From Fidelibacterota bacterium (GTDB lineage Bacteria > Fidelibacterota > Marinisomatia > Marinisomatales > TCS55), in contig SCKN01000002.1 in the NCBI GenBank assembly GCA_004124385.1, positions 62,001 to 126,000 on the forward strand: a stretch of 64,000 nucleotides of DNA. Direction: 5' to 3'. The notes beneath the pieces were generated by a model, which ran no database searches, was not told where the DNA came from, and saw only the letters and a program-made list of their open reading frames with translations. Made by a program: the position numbers and the translations under genes. Positions 54,609-62,240 of this stretch are shown one piece after another. How positions within the stretch are numbered: the stretch's first letter is position 1; each line of letters opens with the position of its first letter.

Positions 54609-55976
54609 CTACCGAATATAAACAGTCTTCATATTGGTAAACTCCCGAATCCCAACTTCAGAAAGTTCCCGACCATAACCCGATTCTTTAATTCCACCAA
54701 AAGGTAGTCGGGGGTCTGAACGAACAAAATCATTTACAAAACAGCATCCTGCTTCAATTTCATTTGCAGCAATTCTTTCTCCTTTTTCTAAATCTCTGGT
54801 GAAAACTGCGCCACCTAATCCAAAGGGTGTCTGGTTCGCCAAACGAATAGCTTCAGCTTCATCTTTCACTGGAATAATGGAAGCAACTGGTCCAAATATT
54901 TCATCATCAAAAGCTGGCATTCCTGGTTTTACATTATCAAGTAATGTTGCTGGATAAAAGGCACCTTCTACATCCGGCACTTCTCCACCCACCAATAATT
55001 CAGCCCCATTTTCTAAACTGGCTGTGACTTTTTCATGCACTTCATCTCGTGACCTGATATTTACCATAGGACCGATATTCACGTCCTCATCAAATGGGTC
55101 GCCCCACTTTTGGGCTTTCATGGCTTCAATTAATTTACTTCTAAATTCATCCAAAATAGGTTCAACCACAATAAACCGCTTTGCCGCAATGCAGCTTTGT
55201 CCTGTGTTTAAGAATCGCCCAATCATACAAGCAGTGATGGCTTGGTCAAGGTCTGCGTCTTCCAAAATAATATAAGGGTCACTACCGCCTAATTCTAAAA
55301 CAGTCTTTTTCAATACAGATCCTGCTTGGGCTGCTACCGCTTTTCCAGCTGGCGTGCTTCCAGTTAATGTCACTGCTTTCACAAGTGGATTATTAATAAC
55401 ATCTTTTACATATTTTGAACCAATAACCAGAGTCCGAAAAATATTCTTTGGGAATCCCGCGTCGTGGAATATCTTTTCAATCTCCAAAGCACAGCCCTGC
55501 ACATTCGATGCATGTTTTAAAATTCCCACATTCCCGGCCATGAGGGCAGGAGCTGCAAACCGCAACACTTGCCAGAATGGGAAATTCCAGGGCATTATTG
55601 CAAAGACAATTCCAATGGGACGGAAGGCCACATAGCTTTTTGATGCATCCGTTTCGATAAACTGGTTTGCTAAAATTCTTTCAGCATTGTCCGCATAATA
55701 ATCACATACAGATGCACATTTATTTGCTTCCGCTACTGCTTGGGAATATGGTTTCCCCATTTCCAACGTCATGAGTCGCCCCAAGCCTTCCTTCCTAGCT
55801 TGAAAGATTTTTCCCACTCTTTTTAATAAAGTGGCACGGTGAGCAAAAGATGTTTGTTTCCAGTCCTGATAGGCAAAATTAACATCCGCAATAATGGTAC
55901 CTACTTCCCCTAAAGTCATTTCTTCGTAGGAAGCAATTTCTTGTCCATTTGCAGGATTTATGGAATTCAGTGTCAT
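54609..55976 (-). CDS. NAD(P)-dependent semialdehyde dehydrogenase (succinate-semialdehyde type)
   Basis: A 455-residue aldehyde dehydrogenase. MPWNFPFWQVLRFAAPALMAGN binds the cofactor (as PWNFPFWQ), E228 in LELGGSDPY is the general base, and the nucleophile is C262 in NTGQSCIAAKRF. It belongs to the short SSADH (YneI/Sad/GabD1) type. Given PuuA, PuuD and SpuC nearby it probably oxidises succinate semialdehyde from GABA or an aminoaldehyde. It lies 35 bases downstream of puuA (same strand), so they are likely co-transcribed, and is convergent with the Rieske operon. Confidence 0.9.
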   Translation of the reverse strand: MTLNSINPANGQEIASYEEMTLGEVGTIIADVNFAYQDWKQTSFAHRATLLKRVGKIFQARKEGLGRLMTLEMGKPYSQAVAEANKCASVCDYYADNAERILANQFIETDASKSYVAFRPIGIVFAIMPWNFPFWQVLRFAAPALMAGNVGILKHASNVQGCALEIEKIFHDAGFPKNIFRTLVIGSKYVKDVINNPLVKAVTLTGSTPAGKAVAAQAGSVLKKTVLELGGSDPYIILEDADLDQAITACMIGRFLNTGQSCIAAKRFIVVEPILDEFRSKLIEAMKAQKWGDPFDEDVNIGPMVNIRSRDEVHEKVTASLENGAELLVGGEVPDVEGAFYPATLLDNVKPGMPAFDDEIFGPVASIIPVKDEAEAIRLANQTPFGLGGAVFTRDLEKGERIAANEIEAGCCFVNDFVRSDPRLPFGGIKESGYGRELSEVGIREFTNMKTVYIR

Positions 55977-56011
55977 CTTAATTTTTCCCTTAAATTATAT
56001 TGTTTCAAATT

Positions 56012-57406
56012 TTATACAGTTCTTAAAAACCAATCTAATTCAATAGGCGTAACATGTTTATTAAATCGATCCATTTCAATAGTTTTGAAAATGCGATAAT
56101 GCTCACAAAAATTCTGCCCGAAATACTCTTTAGTAAAAGAACTATTCGTAAATGAATTTAAACTTTCAATCATGCTTAAAGTCAATGAAGGCGGATGGTC
56201 TAGACTGGCATCACCTGTGGATATTTTAGGTGGTTTTATTTTTTTAGTTATACCATAATGAATTCCTGCCAGCAAAGCAGCAACTACTAAATAGGGATTG
56301 GCATCCGCACCGGAAATACGGTGTTCAATTCGTTTTTCGCTTTCAGGGCTCGTGGGTATTCTAACAGCAACTGTACGATTATCAACACCCCACGTAGGGG
56401 CCAGTGCAACAAATATATTGGGTTGGAACCGTCTATAAGAATTAGCATTGGGACAAAATACGGCCATGAAATCATTCATAGTAGCCGTTAGTCCTCCTAT
56501 GGCATATTGAAGTGCTTTAGAGCCTATAATTTCTTTAGGGTTACTAAATACATTATTTCCTTTTTCATCTAGAACACTCATATGAATATGCATACCATTC
56601 CCTGCTAAATCACTATAAGGTTTTGCCATGAATGTGGCTTGCATACCATATTTTTTCGCAACTCCCTTGATTAACCTTTTTAACAAAATAGCATTATCAC
56701 ATGCAGATAAGGAATCTGCTTCATGTTTTAAATTTATTTCAAATTGACCAGGTGCATTTTCAGCAACAGCTGTATAAACCGGAATTCCTTGTTCTATTGC
56801 AGCAGAAGAAACATCGCTTAAAAAATCTCCATAATCATCCAAATTATCAATTGCATATACTTGGGTATTACTTTCCCGTTTTCCGGTTTCAATTGAAATG
56901 GGAGGTTGAGGTCGTCTCTTCCCATCTCTTCTGTTATCTAATAAATAAAATTCCAACTCAACAGCTACTACCGGAGTCAACTTCAATACGTTAAATCGCT
57001 CTAAAATTTGATTCAGGACCTGTCGTGGATTTGCAAAAACAGGTTTATCATTACCATCAACCATAGTCAATAATAATTGTCCCATCGATTTTTTTTGCCA
57101 TGGCGCAGTGGTCAGAGTTTTTGGAATTGGAAAACATGTGCTGTCACCATCTCCTTGAACAATCCCAAGGCCTGTTTCTTCAATTGTATCTCCATTTATA
57201 TCTAGCGCAAATAATGAGGTTGTAAAATAAACACCATTTTTATACACATTTTCCAGAGCATTTGAGGCAATGCGTTTTCCTCTGATAACCCCATTTAGAT
57301 CAGCAATTAACAAATCAACTCCGCTGATATCAGGGTTTTCCATAAGAAAAGTATTACATTCTTTTTGTTTTGATTTGACCATATTTAATCTTAGAGCATA
57401 ATACAT
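56012..57406 (-). CDS. puuA: Glutamine synthetase-like gamma-glutamylpolyamine synthetase
   Basis: A 464-residue type I-like glutamine synthetase family protein. VDLLIADLNGVIRGKRI begins the beta-grasp domain. VAVELEFYLLD and ENAPGQFEINLKH hold metal-binding Glu residues, and GNGMHIHMSV and RIEHRISGADANPYLV are catalytic blocks. The sequence DLAGNGMHIHMS and its place beside PuuD and SpuC support a PuuA-like gamma-glutamylputrescine synthetase rather than a nitrogen-assimilation GS. It attaches glutamate to putrescine using ATP. The start may be the Met at codon 9 instead. It is divergent from puuD across 137 bases. Confidence 0.85.
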   Translation of the reverse strand: MYYALRLNMVKSKQKECNTFLMENPDISGVDLLIADLNGVIRGKRIASNALENVYKNGVYFTTSLFALDINGDTIEETGLGIVQGDGDSTCFPIPKTLTTAPWQKKSMGQLLLTMVDGNDKPVFANPRQVLNQILERFNVLKLTPVVAVELEFYLLDNRRDGKRRPQPPISIETGKRESNTQVYAIDNLDDYGDFLSDVSSAAIEQGIPVYTAVAENAPGQFEINLKHEADSLSACDNAILLKRLIKGVAKKYGMQATFMAKPYSDLAGNGMHIHMSVLDEKGNNVFSNPKEIIGSKALQYAIGGLTATMNDFMAVFCPNANSYRRFQPNIFVALAPTWGVDNRTVAVRIPTSPESEKRIEHRISGADANPYLVVAALLAGIHYGITKKIKPPKISTGDASLDHPPSLTLSMIESLNSFTNSSFTKEYFGQNFCEHYRIFKTIEMDRFNKHVTPIELDWFLRTV

Positions 57407-57543
57407 CTGAATATTATCAGCAAGTATTCAGTTATAACGTTTTTAATATTAAGATTGACTTATAAGAAAGATTTTTTTGTTTAAATCTCTATAATTACCT
57501 TCGGAGCTGATATTTTACTTTTTTGAAACTATTTAAAAAATAA

Positions 57544-58296
57544 TTGATGATAAAACCCATTGTCGGCATATCAACTTGTTTTGAAAAACAAGGACAGTTT
57601 ACGTATCACCAAACGGGAGATAAATATATTACTGCTGTTGTAAATGCCATTAATGGTTTTCCAATACTTATTCCTTCTCTTGCTGATAAACTAGATCTTA
57701 CACAATTGTTATCAACAGTTGATGGCATCATGCTGACGGGCAGTTATTCAAATATAGAACCTCATCATTATAATGGTCCAACTAGCAAACCAAATACAAA
57801 ACACGATGCCAGACGAGATGAAACTATATTGCCTCTCATAACTGAAGCGGTGGAGTTTGGAGTTCCTCTTCTAGCAATTTGCCGAGGATTTCAAGAAATG
57901 AATGTTGCATACGGTGGTTCAATACACCAAGAAGTTCATCATGCTAAAGGCATGAACGATCATCGCCCAGATACTAAACAAAATATTAATGTTCAATATG
58001 ATTTTTCACACCGTGTTGCACTTACAGAAAATGGCGTTTTAGCTAAATTAACAGACGAAGAAAATCCATTGGTAAATTCAGTCCACTGGCAGGGAATTAA
58101 TAAATTGGGAAAGAATCTAGACATTGAAGCTGTCGCACCCGATGGTTTAATCGAAGCCTTTTCTGTAAAGAATGCTAAAAACTTCGCTCTGGGTGTACAG
58201 TGGCACCCGGAATGGAAAGTGATGGAAATACCTTTTTATAAAGCAATTTTAGAAGCATTTGGGAAAACATGTTTTAATCGAGCTAATACAAAATAG
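57544..58296 (+). CDS. puuD: Gamma-glutamyl-gamma-aminobutyrate hydrolase PuuD
   Basis: A 250-residue class I glutamine-amidotransferase-like hydrolase. The nucleophile is C113 (LAICRGFQEMNVAYGG), and the His and Glu of the triad lie in ALGVQWHPEW near residue 218. GIMLTGSYSNIEPHHYNG is typical of the family. It cleaves gamma-glutamyl-GABA to GABA and glutamate. It is 12 bases upstream of spuC and divergent from puuA, making one polyamine locus with a shared 137-base control region in which I see no convincing operator. Confidence 0.92.
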   Translation: MMIKPIVGISTCFEKQGQFTYHQTGDKYITAVVNAINGFPILIPSLADKLDLTQLLSTVDGIMLTGSYSNIEPHHYNGPTSKPNTKHDARRDETILPLITEAVEFGVPLLAICRGFQEMNVAYGGSIHQEVHHAKGMNDHRPDTKQNINVQYDFSHRVALTENGVLAKLTDEENPLVNSVHWQGINKLGKNLDIEAVAPDGLIEAFSVKNAKNFALGVQWHPEWKVMEIPFYKAILEAFGKTCFNRANTK

Positions 58297-58308
58297 ACAG
58301 GATTCTCT

Positions 58309-59676
58309 ATGACAAAAACTTATGATACAAAACAACTACAAGCGCTTGATGGACAACATCATATCCACCCATTTACAGACCACAAAGCGTTAATGGAAAA
58401 AGGAGCCCGTGTAATCACACGAGCTGATGGTGTTTATCTTTGGGATTCGGATGGAAACAAGATATTGGATGGAATGGCGGGCCTATGGTGTGTAAATATC
58501 GGTTACGGACGTAAGGAGCTAGTGGATGCTGCAGCCAATCAAATGGAGGAGCTTCCTTATTATAACAATTTTTTCCAAACTACCCATCCACCAGCTGTTG
58601 AATTATCAAAAATGTTGGTTGATATTTCCCCATCACAATTTAACCATGTATTTTTTACCAATTCCGGTTCCGAAGCAAATGATACAATGGTTCGCATGGT
58701 TCGTCATTATTGGTCATTGGAAGGTAAGCCTGAAAAAACAGTCATCATCAGCCGTGAAAATGCTTACCATGGAAGCACAGTTGCAGGGTCTAGCTTAGGT
58801 GGTATGAAAGGGATGCACGCCCAAGGTGGCATTTTGCATGATATTGAACATATCGCCCAGCCGTATTGGTATTTAAATGGAGGCGATATGGATCCTGAAG
58901 AATTTGGATTGAAAACCGCCCAAGCATTAGAAACTCGTATAAAGGAGATTGGGATAGATCGTGTGGCTGCCTTTATTGGAGAACCGGTACAGGGAGTCGG
59001 AGGAGTTATAATTCCACCTACAACTTATTGGCCTGAAATTCAGAGAATTTGTCATAAATATGGTATTCTACTTGTTGCAGATGAAGTAATTTGTGGATTT
59101 GGAAGAATGGGTGAGTGGTTTGGATCCACTTATTTTGGCATTGAAGCTGACCTCATGCCCATAGCCAAAGGATTATCATCTGGTTATTTACCCATTGGCG
59201 GACTCATGGTAGGAGACCGTGTCGCAGAAACTGTTATCAATAAGGGAAGTGATTTTAATCATGGCTTCACTTATTCAGGGCATCCTGCAGCCTGTGCGGT
59301 AGCAATTGAAAATATCCGTATAATGAAAGATGAAAAAATGATTGAAAAAGTCGCAAATATCACAGGACCCTATTTACAAAAACGTTGGAATGAGTTAGAG
59401 AATCACCCTCTTGTTGGCGAAGCTCGTGGTATTGGTATGTTTGGAGCAGTAGAGCTTGTTAAAAATAAAGATACCCGGGAAGCATTTCCTGAAGAGTTGG
59501 GTGTGGGTACAATTTGCCGGGATTTCTGCTTCAACAATGGACTCATCATGAGAGCCGTAGGTGATAAAATGATTATTTCACCTCCTTTAGTTATGTCACA
59601 AAATGAAATTGATGAATTGATTGAAAAAGCACGGCTATGTTTAGATCTGACAGCAGAAAAATTAGTAATCAATTAA
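58309..59676 (+). CDS. spuC: Class III aminotransferase, putrescine-pyruvate transaminase type
   Basis: A 455-residue enzyme. HHIHPFTDHKALMEKGARVI and AGLWCVNIGYGRKELVDAA at the N-terminus follow the SpuC pattern. TNSGSEANDTMVRMVRHYW, AFIGEPVQGVGG, DEVICGFGRMGEWFG and K287 (PIAKGLSSGY) make the PLP site. SpuC moves the amino group of putrescine (or gamma-glutamylputrescine-like amines) to pyruvate. Next to puuD, puuA and the semialdehyde dehydrogenase, it completes most steps from putrescine to succinate. Its end overlaps the converging saccharopine-dehydrogenase-like gene by 4 bases. Confidence 0.9.
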   Translation: MTKTYDTKQLQALDGQHHIHPFTDHKALMEKGARVITRADGVYLWDSDGNKILDGMAGLWCVNIGYGRKELVDAAANQMEELPYYNNFFQTTHPPAVELSKMLVDISPSQFNHVFFTNSGSEANDTMVRMVRHYWSLEGKPEKTVIISRENAYHGSTVAGSSLGGMKGMHAQGGILHDIEHIAQPYWYLNGGDMDPEEFGLKTAQALETRIKEIGIDRVAAFIGEPVQGVGGVIIPPTTYWPEIQRICHKYGILLVADEVICGFGRMGEWFGSTYFGIEADLMPIAKGLSSGYLPIGGLMVGDRVAETVINKGSDFNHGFTYSGHPAACAVAIENIRIMKDEKMIEKVANITGPYLQKRWNELENHPLVGEARGIGMFGAVELVKNKDTREAFPEELGVGTICRDFCFNNGLIMRAVGDKMIISPPLVMSQNEIDELIEKARLCLDLTAEKLVIN

Positions 59677-60833
59677 TTGTTGGTTTTTGTGACCTTTATC
59701 CCCCGCTTCCCAAGTTCTTCCACAAAGGAATCAAACGGCATGTGGTGGATGGGCGACAAAAGTCCTTTTTCTGAAATTTCACCTTTCATAATCATTTGAG
59801 CAGCAATGCTAGCCGGGAAACCCACAGTACGATTCATGGCTGTAAATCCTGTTTCCAGGTCCCGGTAATCAATAACGTGATAAAGGTGTCGTTCCGGCTG
59901 TCCATTCCGTATACCTTTCACATCCACCCGAAGAATACACACGTCCCGTTCCTGTTCGCCCAATTGTAATTGGGGTTCCAGCAATTTACATAAATAATCC
60001 TGCGGTGACATATTCTCGGGCAGCCAATCCAACGGCTCTTTGGACAGCATACCAAATTTCATCCATGTATGAATAATGGGTGCAAATCCGGGCCAGCGCA
60101 GTGTATATCGTCCAGTAGATTTTACCGTTTTTTCAATTCCAAATTTTTCGGCAAACAAAAGAGCATCCCGATTGTAAATGGCATCCAAGTCTCCCACTCC
60201 GGGAATATCAACTAAATGAATATTCTCTACCTTATAAATATCCTGTGCAGAAATATGGATTTCCTCACCATTTTTCATCATCCGGGCAGGTTGATTTGTT
60301 GAATCCAAAACGCCGGCAAAGGTCCAGGTAATTTTATATTTCAGTGGATTATCAATAGCCGCTGCTTCCGGCAGTCCACCGCCATAACTGTGTAATTCAT
60401 GAATTTCATCAAACTGCCGTACTGCTTCACCGGCGATGACCAAATCAATCCCCGGGTCAAATCCCATTTCAGGCATAATGGAAATTCCTTTTGCCACGGC
60501 TTTATCGTGAAGATCGTCCAACCCTTTCCCATAATTGGCATTCACCAAATGGGTCCCAATTTCTACGGCTAATTCTGTCACGATTCGTGTCAATTCCCGG
60601 GGAAGCATATCTAAAATAATATCTGCGCCACAATTCATTTTTTTCCGTAAATCTATCCGGTCGTTGGCATCAATGGTAACAAACGAAAATTTATCCAAAT
60701 GTGAAAAAATGTCCGGATTTAATTTGGGCTCTACCATGTCTGCACCAACAATTTCTGTAACGATATCACTTTTGAGTAAATCATAGATCACGGCCCGGCC
60801 CTGCATTCCGCATCCTAAAACAAGTACTTTCAT
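59673..60833 (-). CDS. Saccharopine dehydrogenase-family oxidoreductase
   Basis: A 386-residue protein. MKVLVLGCGMQGRAVIYDLL is the NAD(P)-binding start. DIILDMLPRELTRIVTELAV and MPEMGFDPGIDLVIAGEAV are the saccharopine dehydrogenase blocks, and the C-terminal domain begins HSYGGGLPEAAAIDNPLKYK. Relatives act in lysine degradation (saccharopine or lysine 6-dehydrogenase) or carboxynorspermidine formation; substrate unknown. It overlaps the NhaC gene by 4 bases. The fragment at 23141-23371 looks like a decayed relative. Next to polyamine genes, a role in polyamine or lysine metabolism is possible. Confidence 0.85.
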   Translation of the reverse strand: MKVLVLGCGMQGRAVIYDLLKSDIVTEIVGADMVEPKLNPDIFSHLDKFSFVTIDANDRIDLRKKMNCGADIILDMLPRELTRIVTELAVEIGTHLVNANYGKGLDDLHDKAVAKGISIMPEMGFDPGIDLVIAGEAVRQFDEIHELHSYGGGLPEAAAIDNPLKYKITWTFAGVLDSTNQPARMMKNGEEIHISAQDIYKVENIHLVDIPGVGDLDAIYNRDALLFAEKFGIEKTVKSTGRYTLRWPGFAPIIHTWMKFGMLSKEPLDWLPENMSPQDYLCKLLEPQLQLGEQERDVCILRVDVKGIRNGQPERHLYHVIDYRDLETGFTAMNRTVGFPASIAAQMIMKGEISEKGLLSPIHHMPFDSFVEELGKRGIKVTKTNN

Positions 60834-62227
60834 CCCATAAATCCTAAACCAAAATAAAATGCCATGGCAATTCCCCCGGCAATCAAGGTATATGGCAGTT
60901 GTGTTTTAACATGGTCAATATGGTCACATGCGCTTCCCAAGGATGAAAGGACAGTTGTGTCCGATAGGGGTGAACAATGATCCCCAAATACACCGCCGCC
61001 GGCCACCGCTGCAAAGGTGCTGTAAATAAGTGTATTGACTTCACCGCCGGAAAATTGAAACGCCAGGGGCATGGCAATGGGAATCATGATGGCATATGTC
61101 CCCCAGGAAGTTCCCGTGGCAAAACTGATGAAGCCCGCCAGAAAAAAGGTGATCATGGGCAGTAAATTGGGCAGCAGCCATGCTTCCGTCAGGGAAACGA
61201 CATATTCAGCAGTTTTTAATTCCCGGCTGATGGTATTGATGCAAAATGCCAGCGCTAAAATAGTCACTGCTGGCATGACGCCTTTCATCCCGGCCATGAC
61301 TGTTTGCATAACTCCCTGTAGATTATCTATTTTTTGTAATATCATGGTAATAGCAAAAAGAGTACATACCGTAAGATAACTCTGAAGTATGGCAATTTTC
61401 CCATAAACGATAAAACTTATCAGATTGATGCCCACAACAAGCAAAATTGGAATAATGAAGTTCAAATAAATATTGGGTTTCCCCGTGGTTGACACTTCCA
61501 GGTTTGTGAGTTCTTTGCCCATCATCGGGACGGCGCCATCTCTTAAAACTTTCCCTTCATTCTTGGCACGGTCTTCAGCTTTTTTCATGGGACCAAAATC
61601 CGGAATAATATTCATAGCTAATAGACCCACCATACCAATAGCCAGAAATGAATAAAAATTAAAGGGGATACTATGAATATAAAGATCCATGGCGGCCGCC
61701 TGATCCGTAACAGGACCGATTCCAATGGTGAGTCCGCCCATATACACCGCCCAGCCCGTAAAAGGAATCAGGGCAATCATGGGGGCGGAGGTGGAATCAC
61801 AAATGTAAGCCAACTTTTCACGAGAAATTTTATATTTGTCAGTTAGTGTGCGCATGACCGGCCCCACGAATAAGGGACTGAAATAATCGCTAAAAAATAT
61901 GGTAATACCCAAACCCCAACCCAAGCCCCCAACCTGTCTTCGAGTGCGAACCCAGCTACCCACTTTTTCTGTGAAAAGTTTTACAGCACCGGAACGCTGG
62001 AAAAAAGCGACCAGAATACCGATATTAAATTCCAGTAATGTGACCCAAATAAAATCTTTCGATGCCAGAGCACGAATGAGAAAATCCGGGAAGCCGGCAA
62101 TACCTTCCCCCAAGAGTAACACACCCACAAAGCACGCCACCAACAAGCTCACAACTGCATCCCGGGTGATAAATGCTAAAGCAACTGCCAGCAACGGCGG
62201 AATGACTGATATCCAGGTTAATTCCAC
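60830..62227 (-). CDS. NhaC-type Na+/H+ antiporter
   Basis: A 465-residue inner-membrane protein with about 11 helices. The C-terminal phrase GGGVFGDHCSPLSDTTVLSS is the strongest signature of the NhaC family, and GTSWGTYAIMIPIAMPLAFQ precedes it. It exchanges sodium (or an organic substrate in some relatives) for protons; whether it transports an amino compound here is open. It overlaps the saccharopine-dehydrogenase-like gene by 4 bases, so both are co-transcribed. The upstream cytochrome gene ends 13 bases before it. Confidence 0.9.
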   Translation of the reverse strand: MELTWISVIPPLLAVALAFITRDAVVSLLVACFVGVLLLGEGIAGFPDFLIRALASKDFIWVTLLEFNIGILVAFFQRSGAVKLFTEKVGSWVRTRRQVGGLGWGLGITIFFSDYFSPLFVGPVMRTLTDKYKISREKLAYICDSTSAPMIALIPFTGWAVYMGGLTIGIGPVTDQAAAMDLYIHSIPFNFYSFLAIGMVGLLAMNIIPDFGPMKKAEDRAKNEGKVLRDGAVPMMGKELTNLEVSTTGKPNIYLNFIIPILLVVGINLISFIVYGKIAILQSYLTVCTLFAITMILQKIDNLQGVMQTVMAGMKGVMPAVTILALAFCINTISRELKTAEYVVSLTEAWLLPNLLPMITFFLAGFISFATGTSWGTYAIMIPIAMPLAFQFSGGEVNTLIYSTFAAVAGGGVFGDHCSPLSDTTVLSSLGSACDHIDHVKTQLPYTLIAGGIAMAFYFGLGFMG

Positions 62228-62240
62228 TTGCTTTCCCTTT

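Noticed and set aside
57407-57543. Promoter with ttgact/tataat between puuA and puuD
   Set aside because: Spacing of the two elements is about 29 bases, far from the usual 17, so it is not called.
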